Numbered from the stretch's first letter, positions 16,392-23,542 are shown. The stretch: 26,958 nucleotides of DNA from GWA1-39-11 sp964640435 (GCA_964640435.1 CAZXFJ010000011.1:1-26958); one strand, 5' to 3'. Notes: generated by a model from the sequence alone, not told the origin. Numbers and translations are program-made.

Positions 16392-17263
16392 TTTTTTTCT
16401 ATAATTCTAAGTTTTGCGCTTCTTGAGCGTCTATTTCTTCTTTCCTCTTCAAAATTGGCTACTAACGGCTTTTTAGTAATAATTTCTCCACCGCTTCTAG
16501 CAAATTCCAAAAAAGATAGTTTTACAATTCTATCTTCTAATGAATGGAATGAAATAATTTCAAACCTTCCACCTTCGTTAAGAAGTTTGAATCCACCACC
16601 AATTCCTTTTTTTAAGCTATTAATTTCATCATTTACTGCAATTCGTATTGCTTGAAATATTCTTGTTGAAGGGTTAATTTTTCCGTTCGGTTTTATGACA
16701 CTTTCAATGATCGTTGCGAGCTTTCTACTTGTGTTAATTTCTGACTTATCCCGTTCTTGGACTATTGCGTGAGCCACTTCCTTTGCTTTCATCTCTTCAC
16801 CGTATCTAGCAAAGATCTCACGCAGTTCGTCCTCTGACCAACTGTTGATAATTTCAAATGCTGTTAAATTTCCATCTTGATTCATTCTCATGTCTAGTTC
16901 TTCTTCGCGAATAAAAGAAAAACCTCTTCCGGAATCATCTATTTGATAACTTGAAACTCCCAAATCGAGCAGTATTCCATCTACATCTGTAAAATCATGT
17001 GCTTTTGCAATTTCTTCAATATCAGAAAAATTAGCGTGTTCAAGTATCAAACGCCCCGTATTTATTTCGGATTCAAACTTCTTTTTAAGGTGCTTTATTG
17101 CTTCTCTGTCCTGATCTATGCCTAAAACTCTTCCCCCACTTTTTAATATTTCTTCCGTGTGTCCTCCCCCTCCGATTGTTCCGTCTATATATTTCCCATC
17201 CTTTTTAACTCTTAATCCTTCGACTACTTCTTTTAACAATACCGGTGTGTGAAAGTTATTCAT
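16388..17263 (-). CDS. rsmH: 16S rRNA (cytosine-1402-N4)-methyltransferase RsmH (MraW)
   Basis: SAM-dependent methyltransferase that modifies C1402 of 16S rRNA in the decoding centre. From the ATG at 17263: NNFHTPVLLKEVVEGL at the start, SAM motif GKYIDGTIGGGGHTEEIL (22-39), LDLGVSSYQIDDSGRGFSF region with the conserved DxGVSS, EELDMRMN, and SFHSLEDRIVK in the C-terminal part. The 291-aa length is close to normal. A TTG at 17311 opens the frame further but would add 16 residues absent from the family. The ATG has AGAGGGG just upstream and overlaps the mraZ end by eight bases. Confidence 0.96.
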   Translation of the reverse strand: MNNFHTPVLLKEVVEGLRVKKDGKYIDGTIGGGGHTEEILKSGGRVLGIDQDREAIKHLKKKFESEINTGRLILEHANFSDIEEIAKAHDFTDVDGILLDLGVSSYQIDDSGRGFSFIREEELDMRMNQDGNLTAFEIINSWSEDELREIFARYGEEMKAKEVAHAIVQERDKSEINTSRKLATIIESVIKPNGKINPSTRIFQAIRIAVNDEINSLKKGIGGGFKLLNEGGRFEIISFHSLEDRIVKLSFLEFARSGGEIITKKPLVANFEEERRNRRSRSAKLRIIEKK

Positions 17264-17702
17264 TTCCCCTCTCTTTCGTGTTTGTAACCAATCTTTTCGA
17301 AATCCTATCAATGTTTTTCTCTAAATTCCCCCGATATTCTTCCCAACGCTTCTTATCCCAAACCTCGACGTATTGCGACAATCCTAAGAAAACGACTTCT
17401 GTTTCAATCTGTCCAAATTTTCGTAAGTAGCTTGGTAATACAAACCTTCCTTTACTATCGAGCTCCAATTCACTTGCTCCTCCAAGCAAAAATCTTTGAG
17501 TTTCACGAGTGGCTGATTCAATGAAGGGACGTCCCTCTGTTCCTGAGAGAAGCGTTCTCCAAGAGTCTTCTGAGACAATAATGAGTGAGTTTTCGTATCC
17601 GAGAGTAACAATGATGCGACTCCCAAGAATTTCCCTGAAACGTTTTGGTAACGCGAGTCTTGTTTTTTCATCAATTTTTGCTTCATATTGTCCGATGAGC
17701 AT
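17256..17702 (-). CDS. mraZ: Transcriptional regulator MraZ
   Basis: A DNA-binding protein of the MraZ family, with two SpoVT/AbrB-like halves, that binds repeats upstream of its own gene and regulates the dcw cluster. Each half has the typical core: DEKTRLALPKRFRE (11-24) and DSKGRFVLPSYLRKFG (82-97). The length of 148 aa is normal. It is the first gene of the cluster. Upstream lies a strong promoter with three TGGGA boxes at 10-base intervals, the known type of MraZ target, so autoregulation is well supported. A small hairpin CTTGA-ATAAC-TCAAG lies just before the start. No clear Shine-Dalgarno is seen. Confidence 0.96.
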   Translation of the reverse strand: MLIGQYEAKIDEKTRLALPKRFREILGSRIIVTLGYENSLIIVSEDSWRTLLSGTEGRPFIESATRETQRFLLGGASELELDSKGRFVLPSYLRKFGQIETEVVFLGLSQYVEVWDKKRWEEYRGNLEKNIDRISKRLVTNTKERGNE

Positions 17703-17782
17703 AGTTTTTTCTTACTTGAGTTATTCAAGTTCCTTTCCTGCTTTGTGAGGCTTACTTTTTTAATGGAGTAGATATTTTAATA

Positions 17783-17807
17783 TCCCACTTTTTCCCATCT
17801 ATTCCCA
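17783..17807 (-). promoter_or_regulatory. MraZ-binding boxes (three TGGGA direct repeats)
   Basis: On the minus strand TGGGA occurs three times with exactly five bases between copies (plus-strand TCCCA at 17783-17787, 17793-17797, 17803-17807). This matches the spacing known for MraZ targets (TGGGN repeats). The array begins at the last base of the -10 and covers the predicted start site near 17800, so binding should block transcription. Confidence 0.88.
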
Positions 17808-17835
17808 TTTTGAAGCATTTCGTGAAAAGTGTCAA
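17807..17835 (-). promoter_or_regulatory. mraZ (dcw) promoter
   Basis: On the minus strand a perfect -35 TTGACA (17835-17830) is followed after 17 bases by CAAAAT (17812-17807, four of six matches to TATAAT). The predicted start near 17800 gives a leader of about 98 bases to the mraZ ATG. It lies in the longest gene-free gap of the window, 17703-17952. Confidence 0.75.
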
Positions 17836-17952
17836 GTACTAGTTGAGGCAAAATAGTGGATTAAGCAAGGCTAAACACTACATACAGAGGAATGTTAAAA
17901 GTTGATAAGAATAAGATAAGATTACGAGGCTAATTCACGAATGTGAAAATTT

Positions 17953-18444
17953 TTATTCGGAGTCGAATGGAATTGAGGTCTCAACACTCGCTACATCTCC
18001 ATTTTCATAAGTAAGTTTCAAGATTAATTTAATATCTGAGGTTACTTTGTCATACTTACACGTTCCTGATGAACATGTTCCAAGAAGAACATCTTTATCT
18101 ATTTCGCTGTCACCGTTAACATCAATTGTTGAAAGTACTCCACGAGGTACTTCATTTGTTTCTCCCTCTTCAGTAACAATTGCTGTATAGTCAAGTTCGT
18201 ATTCAATACTCTTAATACCTTCAAGTTTTGTTATCTTCATATTTACATTTCTTTTGTCTGAGGATAATTGAAGAGTAAGACCGATATCTTCTGGCTGAAG
18301 CTGTTTTACATTTTGTAGCTGCTGCTCTTCACCGCCATTTTGAGTTGATCCTTTAGGAAGTAAAAATACTGCTGCTCCAGCAATTACTAAAATAATTACT
18401 ACTATTACTCCAACTATTATTTTGTTTTTCTTTAAAAAATTCAT
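17953..18444 (-). CDS. Unknown anchored extracytoplasmic protein with two cysteines
   Basis: A 163-aa protein with a basic start, one membrane segment (8-29) and an acidic exported domain. The domain (about 52-160) is rich in alternating beta patterns and has LGTCSSGTCKYDKVTSDIKL (121-140). C124 and C129 may form a small disulphide loop. It has no recognised enzymatic motif. The Asn/Gln/Glu-rich linker (33-50) suggests a domain held off the membrane. The ATG at 18444 directly abuts the stop of the 18445-18717 gene, so the two are co-transcribed with glyS. Function unknown. An envelope role is inferred from topology only. Confidence 0.75.
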   Translation of the reverse strand: MNFLKKNKIIVGVIVVIILVIAGAAVFLLPKGSTQNGGEEQQLQNVKQLQPEDIGLTLQLSSDKRNVNMKITKLEGIKSIEYELDYTAIVTEEGETNEVPRGVLSTIDVNGDSEIDKDVLLGTCSSGTCKYDKVTSDIKLILKLTYENGDVASVETSIPFDSE

Positions 18445-18717
18445 CTATGCTCTTTTAAGTTCTTTTCTAATATCAAAAGCTCCTTTTACCAAATTCCTTC
18501 TCGTTCTATCGTCAATCGCTGGGTTAAAACGAGCTTTATGAGCTGTAGACCTAAGTCTCTGATATGCTTCTTCTAGGTTTGATCTTACAGCACTTTGATC
18601 AACTTCTACAATATCATATACAACATCTTTAGCTAGCTCTCTTTGTGAGCTAGAGACTTGTGTATGAATAATTTCTATTGCTCCGAACGGCAAACTCTCT
18701 AATGTGCGCTGAGCCAT
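18445..18717 (-). CDS. Unknown 90-aa cytoplasmic protein
   Basis: Not recognised. The chosen ATG at 18717 gives MAQRTLESLPFGAIEIIHTQ and onward, then a helical, charged C-terminal half (NLEEAYQRLRSTAHKARFN and RTRRNLVKGAFDIRKELKRA). It has no membrane segment or signal peptide. A TTG at 18771 would extend it by 18 residues into the glyS end with a non-matching, hydrophobic leader, so it is less likely. It follows glyS by 46 bases and is immediately followed by the anchored protein gene. The highly basic helical end could bind RNA or the ribosome. This is speculation from composition and the tRNA-synthetase neighbour. Confidence 0.65.
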   Translation of the reverse strand: MAQRTLESLPFGAIEIIHTQVSSSQRELAKDVVYDIVEVDQSAVRSNLEEAYQRLRSTAHKARFNPAIDDRTRRNLVKGAFDIRKELKRA

Positions 18718-18763
18718 TGGATAAAGTTTGCAGGAAATTATTAAGGTTGTCAAGGGTTTAAAA

Positions 18764-20131
18764 TTACCCAATTTTCTCTTTTAAGAAGACAGCAAGATCG
18801 GCAATTTTAACTCTTTCTTGAGTTGCAGTATCACGATCTCGAATAGTGACCGAGTTGTCCTCAAGCGAGTCAAAATCAAATGTTATACAGAACGGTGTTC
18901 CTATTTCATCTTGTGATGCATAACGCTTACCAATGTTTCCTCGCTCATCCCAAGCAACGGTAAAGTCTTTTTGCAAATCTTCGTAAATTGCTCGAGCTTT
19001 TTCTACAAGCTCTGGCTTATTTGCTAAAAGTGGAAACACAGCAACCTTATATGGCGCAACCTTTGGATCAAGCTTAAGAAGAACTCTTTCACCATCTTCT
19101 GTATATGCGTCACATAAAACCATCAAGAAAAGTCTATTTATTCCTACTGCTGGTTCAATAACATGTGGCAATATTTTCTCATTAGTCTCAGGGTCATTAA
19201 TTCTCAACTCCTTTTTAGAATGAGTCTCATGTTGTGTAAGGTCATAATTTGTTCTATAGGCAAGTCCCCAAAGCTCTTTGAAGCCAAATGGGAATTTATA
19301 TTCTAAGTCCTCAGTTCGCTTACTATAGAAAGAGCGCTCAGCTTCTTCATGCTCACGCCATCTGAGATTTTCTTCTTTTACTCCAAGTTTTTTATTTACA
19401 AAATCAAACATCGCTTCTTTCCATTTTTCAAATAAGGAATTCCAGTCTGTTTTGTCAGGATTAAAGAAGTATTCAATTTCACCTTGCTCAAACTCTAAGG
19501 TTCTAAAGACAGAATTTCCAGGAGTTATTTCATTTCTAAATGATTTACCAAGTTGTGCTACTCCAAAAGGAAGTCTTACGCGAGTTGAATCAATTATATT
19601 TTTAAAATTTACAAACATTCCTTGTGCTGTTTCTCCGCGAAGATATGCCAAAGACTGATCTCCCTCAACAATTCCTAAATTAACTGGGAATAGAAGATTG
19701 AATCTGCGAACCTTAGTCCAGTCATGCTTTCCGCAGTTTGGACATTTAATATCTTCATCTTCAATTACTTTATCTAATTGCTCATTTGAAAAACCTTCAA
19801 CGTTTTTCTTTGTAGAATCTTCAATCAAGTGGTCTGCTCGCATGCGAAGTTTACAATTCTTACAGTCTACCAGTGCGTCAGCAAAACCTGCTGCATGTCC
19901 AGATGCTTTCCAAATTTCTTGATGTGAGATAAGAGAGGCATCAAGACCCACGATATCATCGCGCTTATGAACAAAAGTATCCCACCAAAGATTACGTATA
20001 TTTCTTAGAAGCTCCGAGCCCGCTGGTCCATAATCATAGGTATTTGCAAGTCCACCATAAAGGTCGCTTCCGGGGAAAATAAAACCGCGGCGTTTAGCAA
20101 GTGCCGTTACCTTTTCAAAAACATTTTCCAT
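18764..20131 (-). CDS. glyS: Glycyl-tRNA synthetase (dimeric alpha2 class II type)
   Basis: Charges tRNA-Gly in the cytoplasm. It is the single-chain type found in Gram-positives, archaea and eukaryotes, not the alpha2-beta2 GlyQ/GlyS form of E. coli. Visible: RRGFIFPGSDLYGG (14-27), a Cys-x2-Cys pair at 90/93 and another at 130/133 (zinc-binding insert), LRGETAQGMFVNF (164-176), motif 2 SFRNEITPGNSVFRTLEFEQ (197-216), motif 3 region VIEPAVGINRLFL, and an anticodon-binding domain (about 350-455). The 455-aa length is typical. The ATG at 20131 lies seven bases after a perfect extended -10, so the message is predicted leaderless. Confidence 0.96.
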   Translation of the reverse strand: MENVFEKVTALAKRRGFIFPGSDLYGGLANTYDYGPAGSELLRNIRNLWWDTFVHKRDDIVGLDASLISHQEIWKASGHAAGFADALVDCKNCKLRMRADHLIEDSTKKNVEGFSNEQLDKVIEDEDIKCPNCGKHDWTKVRRFNLLFPVNLGIVEGDQSLAYLRGETAQGMFVNFKNIIDSTRVRLPFGVAQLGKSFRNEITPGNSVFRTLEFEQGEIEYFFNPDKTDWNSLFEKWKEAMFDFVNKKLGVKEENLRWREHEEAERSFYSKRTEDLEYKFPFGFKELWGLAYRTNYDLTQHETHSKKELRINDPETNEKILPHVIEPAVGINRLFLMVLCDAYTEDGERVLLKLDPKVAPYKVAVFPLLANKPELVEKARAIYEDLQKDFTVAWDERGNIGKRYASQDEIGTPFCITFDFDSLEDNSVTIRDRDTATQERVKIADLAVFLKEKIG

Positions 20132-20138
20132 AAGCCTG

Positions 20139-20147
20139 ATTATATCA
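20139..20147 (-). promoter_or_regulatory. Extended -10 promoter for glyS
   Basis: TGATATAAT reads on the minus strand from 20147 to 20139 and ends seven bases before the glyS ATG. TTGGGT (20167-20162) lies 17 bases upstream as a weak -35. Transcription would begin at or next to the start codon. Confidence 0.65.
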
Positions 20148-20167
20148 GAAAGCTTTTCTTAACCCAA

Positions 20168-20938
20168 TTAATTTTTTACAAACCATGGAATCAAAACGCT
20201 CGTTTTCTTTTTGTATTCATTGAAGTCTTCATTTCCCTCATAATGCTTCTCAAGCATTGGAATTCCTGAAACTTTCGTAATTAAAAAAGTAATCATAATT
20301 GGACCTAGTATTGAAATTAACGGTACTCCAGCTCCCATAACTATAATGAAAATTCCCCACCACATAGTTAATTCACCAAAATAATTGGGGTGTCTTGAAT
20401 ATTTCCAAAGTCCTGACATAAGAATTTTCCCATGATTTTTTGGATCTTTTTTAAATCGGTCTAGCTCTGAATCACCAATTGATTCAAATAAAAATCCGAT
20501 AACCCAAACTGCCAATCCAATAATCGTATAAATGTTTATTTGTGAATCAGTAAATCCTAGAAAGATAATAGGAAAACAGACAACTATTGCCAGCACTCCT
20601 TGTAGGATATAGACCTGCAAATATACTCGTAAGGAAGACGCCTTATCTGTTTTCTCATTTTTTAAAGCTTTGTATCTAAAGTCTTCTTTTCGATTTCTAT
20701 TTCTTAAAAATATTCTTACCGCAAGTCTTGTCCCCCAAATCAAAACTAATAGAAATACTAAGGCGAAAACCTGAGAATAATTCTTTGTATAAACAAAGAC
20801 AATAAAAGTTATTAGAATAAAACTTGTTCCCCAAGAAATATCTGCAATATCGTTTCTATTTATATATAAGCCGAGAATAAATATTATTGTTTTATATAAA
20901 AAGACAGCTAAAAGAAGTATTAAAAAAAGACTAAGCAT
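20168..20938 (-). CDS. DUF1295 / steroid 5-alpha-reductase-like membrane protein
   Basis: A polytopic protein (about six to seven membrane segments, 256 aa) of the DUF1295 family, related to steroid 5-alpha reductases and isoprenylcysteine methyltransferases. Typical blocks: NDIADISWG (28-36), GLWKYSRHPNYFGELTMWWG (176-195) with the conserved RHPNYFGE, and LEKHYEGNEDFNEYKKKTS near the end. The bacterial substrate is not established. Lipid or isoprenoid reduction is plausible from the fold. The ATG at 20938 overlaps the DUF2177 gene by eight bases, so the two are translated together. DUF1295 and DUF2177 proteins are, as I recall, often neighbours. Confidence 0.88.
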   Translation of the reverse strand: MLSLFLILLLAVFLYKTIIFILGLYINRNDIADISWGTSFILITFIVFVYTKNYSQVFALVFLLVLIWGTRLAVRIFLRNRNRKEDFRYKALKNEKTDKASSLRVYLQVYILQGVLAIVVCFPIIFLGFTDSQINIYTIIGLAVWVIGFLFESIGDSELDRFKKDPKNHGKILMSGLWKYSRHPNYFGELTMWWGIFIIVMGAGVPLISILGPIMITFLITKVSGIPMLEKHYEGNEDFNEYKKKTSVLIPWFVKN

Positions 20939-21350
20939 GAAGTTTCAGAATATTTACAGCAATCCAAAATGTAACTGTCGCAACAAGTCCTGATAAAACT
21001 GTGCCCCAAATCATGTCAATAATAGTCAGATTAAATGGCCAATTCTTAAGTGTTGATAAATTTGTTAAATCATATGTTGCATAGCAGAAGAATCCAAATA
21101 AGGCACCAAATATTAAAGCGTGGTTTAAGTCTTTTTTCTCAAGAGCAGGAATAACTGCAAAAATAATTATCCCGGCGATAAAAATTAGATAAAAAATAAT
21201 ACCTGCTGTCCAGTTAAGATTTTTTGCAAGTAAACTACCCAGTTCATTCTTATACAGCTTATTTGCTATTAAACCTAGCCAAATCATGTCTACCAAGAAA
21301 AAAACTGGAAGAGCTGAAAGATAAAGTTTTACAAAATCATAAATACCCAT
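20931..21350 (-). CDS. DUF2177 membrane protein
   Basis: A 139-aa protein with four membrane segments. The N-terminal VDMIWLGLIANKLYKNELG (26-44 from the upstream TTG), the central FGALFGFFCYATYDLTNLSTLKNWP stretch and the IDMIWGTVLSG block are characteristic of DUF2177. Function unknown. The ATG at 21350 is preferred over the TTG at 21368 because TATACT ends six bases before the ATG, as in the other leaderless genes here. It forms a two-gene unit with the DUF1295 protein, divergent from topoisomerase IB. Confidence 0.88.
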   Translation of the reverse strand: MGIYDFVKLYLSALPVFFLVDMIWLGLIANKLYKNELGSLLAKNLNWTAGIIFYLIFIAGIIIFAVIPALEKKDLNHALIFGALFGFFCYATYDLTNLSTLKNWPFNLTIIDMIWGTVLSGLVATVTFWIAVNILKLHA

Positions 21351-21356
21351 AAATTT

Positions 21357-21385
21357 AGTATACACCAATTAAAAATAGTTGTAAG
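21357..21385 (-). promoter_or_regulatory. Leaderless promoter for DUF2177-DUF1295 pair
   Basis: On the minus strand CTTACA (21385-21380, four of six) is followed after 17 bases by TATACT (21362-21357, five of six). Six bases then separate the -10 from the ATG at 21350. Its two hexamers lie under those of the opposing topoisomerase promoter. Confidence 0.6.
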
Positions 21386-21387
21386 AT
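21359..21387 (+). promoter_or_regulatory. Leaderless promoter for topoisomerase IB
   Basis: TATACA (21359-21364, four of six) is followed after 17 bases by TAAGAT (21382-21387, four of six). Six bases then lead to the ATG at 21394. The -35 overlaps the -10 of the opposing promoter and vice versa. Confidence 0.5.
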
Positions 21388-21393
21388 TATTTC

Positions 21394-22440
21394 ATGGACA
21401 AACTTGATCCACAACTTGCTAAAGATTTAAAACGAGAAGATCTTCGGTATACATCTGACTCCAAGCCCGGTTATTTTAGACAAAGAATTGGTAAGAAGTT
21501 CGTTTATTACGACACCGATGGAAATAAAATTAGAACTAAAAAGATTCTTGAAAGAATCGAGTCACTTAAGATTCCTCCTGCATGGAGAGATGTTTGGATT
21601 TGCGCTCAAGTCAATGGTCATCTTCAAGCAACGGGACTTGATGACAGGAAACGCAAACAATATATATATCATCCTGATTGGCTGAAAATTTCTCAGGAAA
21701 ATAAATTCTCGCGAATGATTGATTTTGGCCTTAATCTACCAAGAGTTCGAGACAAAATAAATTATGACATTCGACAGAAAGGACTTGATAAAAGAAAACT
21801 CCTTGCAACAATTGTTTGGCTGCTTGAGAGAACTTTTTTACGAATTGGAAATGAAGAATATACAAAGGAAAATAAATCGTTTGGCCTTACCACTCTTCGC
21901 AACCGTCATGCAAAGGTTCGAGGCGATGAAATTACATTTCGTTTTCGTGGGAAAAGTGGAGTTGAAAACATTGTGGAAGTCTCAAACCCTACAGTTGCAA
22001 AAACAATAAAGCAATGCATTGAGTTACCCGGATATGAACTATTCCAATTTATAGATGATGACAATAATCGTCATGTAATTGATTCTGCAGATGTAAATGA
22101 GTTCTTAAAAGAAGTTACTGGAAGCGACTTTACTGCAAAAGACTTCAGAACATGGGGAGCCACAAATCTGTCAGCTGATAAATTGTATAAGTTCGGCTTA
22201 GAACCAGATAAGAAGATTCGCGAGAAAAATATAAAAGATACAGTTAAGGAAGTTGCAGAGCATCTTAATAATACTGTTGCAGTTTGTAGAAGCTACTATA
22301 TTCATCCTACAGTAATACATACATATACTAAAGAATTTTTAGTTCCGCACTTCGATAGTTATTCAAAATCAAAGGCAAAGAAAAAAGGTTTATCTTGGGA
22401 TGAATACGCCTTAATTAAACTTCTTGAGAAATACGATTAA
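21394..22440 (+). CDS. DNA topoisomerase IB (poxvirus-like)
   Basis: Type IB enzyme that relaxes supercoils through a 3'-phosphotyrosyl intermediate. The N-terminal DNA-grip domain (about 1-110) has GYFRQRIGKKFVYYD (26-40), IPPAWRDVWI (60-69) and NGHLQATGLDDRKRKQYIYH (74-93). The catalytic domain (about 115-320) has Arg 169 in GLTTLRNRH, Lys 187 in RFRGKSG, Arg 252 in AKDFRTWGAT, and CRSYYIHP (298-305), where Tyr 302 directly before IHP is the expected nucleophile. All catalytic residues are present. The length of 348 aa is normal for bacterial members. It is a single gene with a leaderless promoter. Together with topoisomerase I and gyrase elsewhere it would set superhelicity. Confidence 0.95.
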   Translation: MDKLDPQLAKDLKREDLRYTSDSKPGYFRQRIGKKFVYYDTDGNKIRTKKILERIESLKIPPAWRDVWICAQVNGHLQATGLDDRKRKQYIYHPDWLKISQENKFSRMIDFGLNLPRVRDKINYDIRQKGLDKRKLLATIVWLLERTFLRIGNEEYTKENKSFGLTTLRNRHAKVRGDEITFRFRGKSGVENIVEVSNPTVAKTIKQCIELPGYELFQFIDDDNNRHVIDSADVNEFLKEVTGSDFTAKDFRTWGATNLSADKLYKFGLEPDKKIREKNIKDTVKEVAEHLNNTVAVCRSYYIHPTVIHTYTKEFLVPHFDSYSKSKAKKKGLSWDEYALIKLLEKYD

Positions 22441-22444
22441 AACC

Positions 22445-22475
22445 TTGACAAATTTTTCAAAAAGGATTTTAAAAT
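22445..22475 (+). promoter_or_regulatory. Promoter for lamin-tail protein gene
   Basis: A consensus -35 TTGACA (22445-22450) is followed by TTTAAAAT. TAAAAT (22470-22475) as -10 gives 19-base spacing, and TTTAAA two bases earlier gives 17. The -10 ends five bases before the ATG at 22481, again predicting a leaderless or nearly leaderless mRNA. Confidence 0.6.
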
Positions 22476-22480
22476 AAGTT

Positions 22481-23542
22481 ATGAGTAAATCCAATCTGTC
22501 ATGGATTTTAACACCTCTTTTTGTAGCTATTTTTATCTTCTTAGGATTTAAAACCCCAATAGCAAATGCAGCAGCAAATCATCTTGTAATTTCACAAATT
22601 CAAGTGAGCGGGACAATTGCTGCAGATGAGTTTGTTGAACTTTACAATCCAACAAATAGTGACATAGATTTATCTAAGTGGAAAATTCTCAAAGAGAATC
22701 CTACAAATACTAATTTTCAATATCTAAATTCAAGTATGTCAGGTACCATAAAATCTCGTGGATATTTTCTTCTCACTTCTCAGGTCTCATCAGCGTCAGA
22801 AGGTGCAGATCTTGTCTATACTAATGCATCTGCAACGATAACAGATAACAATACTGTTGTTCTACAAAATTCCAATGGAAATGTTATCGACAGGGTCGGA
22901 ATGGGAACAGCAGTTGATAATGAGGCATCAAACACCGCTCAACCATCAGAAGGAAAAAGTATCCAACGAAAAATTGATGACACAGGTGGACATGGACTTG
23001 ATACAGACAATAATTCTGCCGACTTTGATGCACCTTCAGCATCAGCACCACGTAACTCATCAGTTGTAATTTCACCAACTCCAACAAATACTCCTACGCC
23101 AACTCTTACGCCTACAGCAACCCTTACTCCCACTGATGAACCTTCACCAACCAACTCTCCTACACCAACATTAATACCTACAATGACTCCCACCCCAACT
23201 GATACACCAACTCCTACTCTTACACCAAGCCCAACTCCAAGTGAAACTCCAATACCCACTCTGGAGCCAACTAATTCACCTACACCTACAAATGACCCCA
23301 CTCCTACTCCAACTACTGAACCCACTGCAATACCGACGTCCATAATTTCTGTAACACCGACAGCATCTATAACGCCAACGCTAGCGGTCACTCCAACTGC
23401 AACTATAACTCCTACCCCTATCCCTGGCGGATCAATATTTCCAATGCTTAAACTTCAATGCTCAAATATATATTTCAATATTCAAGTTGGATTTATTAAA
23501 ATGAAAATGCCATTCCTCACCTGTCGACTTGTAACCATCTAA
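22481..23542 (+). CDS. Secreted lamin-tail-domain protein with Pro/Thr linker and Cys-pair C-terminus
   Basis: Exported surface protein. There is a signal peptide with hydrophobic core about 8-22 and a likely cleavage after ANA (28-30). A lamin-tail domain follows (about 35-145): HLVISQIQVSG, DEFVELYNPTNSDIDLSKWK (49-68), GTIKSRGYFLLTS (88-100), and NTVVLQNSNGNVIDRVG (124-140). A glycosylatable-looking Pro/Thr/Ser linker (about 199-315) then precedes a compact end (GGSIFPMLKLQCSNIYFNIQ at 316-335, then MPFLTC) with Cys 327 and Cys 348. There is no LPXTG or C-terminal membrane helix. The end may be a docking domain. Lamin-tail domains occur in many secreted bacterial proteins, often with nucleases, but no nuclease is seen here. 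The precise role is unknown. Confidence 0.85.
   Translation: MSKSNLSWILTPLFVAIFIFLGFKTPIANAAANHLVISQIQVSGTIAADEFVELYNPTNSDIDLSKWKILKENPTNTNFQYLNSSMSGTIKSRGYFLLTSQVSSASEGADLVYTNASATITDNNTVVLQNSNGNVIDRVGMGTAVDNEASNTAQPSEGKSIQRKIDDTGGHGLDTDNNSADFDAPSASAPRNSSVVISPTPTNTPTPTLTPTATLTPTDEPSPTNSPTPTLIPTMTPTPTDTPTPTLTPSPTPSETPIPTLEPTNSPTPTNDPTPTPTTEPTAIPTSIISVTPTASITPTLAVTPTATITPTPIPGGSIFPMLKLQCSNIYFNIQVGFIKMKMPFLTCRLVTI
23075..23425 (+). repeat. Degenerate Pro/Thr-coding tandem repeat
   Basis: About 350 bases of ACT/CCN-type codons encode a Pro-Thr-rich linker with irregular periods of two to about eight residues (PTPT, TPTP, with Asp/Glu/Asn spacers). Codons vary at third positions, so the DNA repeat is old and not a perfect microsatellite. 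A long open frame on the opposite strand here is an artefact of the repeat. Confidence 0.8.

Noticed and set aside
17264..17311. Longer rsmH from a TTG at 17311
   Set aside because: The extra residues (MIGFRKDWLQ and onward) come from the overlapping mraZ end and are not part of the family. The ATG at 17263 has an AGAGGGG site and starts with the expected NNFHTPVLL block.
17384..17728. Overlapping minus-strand frame across mraZ
   Set aside because: It is an alternative frame of a clear MraZ gene with no family resemblance, so it is a shadow.
17934..17947. Hairpin TTCAC-GAAT-GTGAA after the 17953-18444 gene
   Set aside because: In the direction of transcription no U-run follows it. The T-run is on the other strand, where no gene precedes. 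The stem has only 5 bp, so it is not supported as a terminator.
22939..23391. Long minus-strand open frame rich in Val and Gly opposite the lamin-tail gene
   Set aside because: It is the antisense reading of the Pro/Thr-coding repeat (ACN/CCN codons give GTN/GGN-type codons), with no promoter or start context. The plus strand has the signal peptide and domain.
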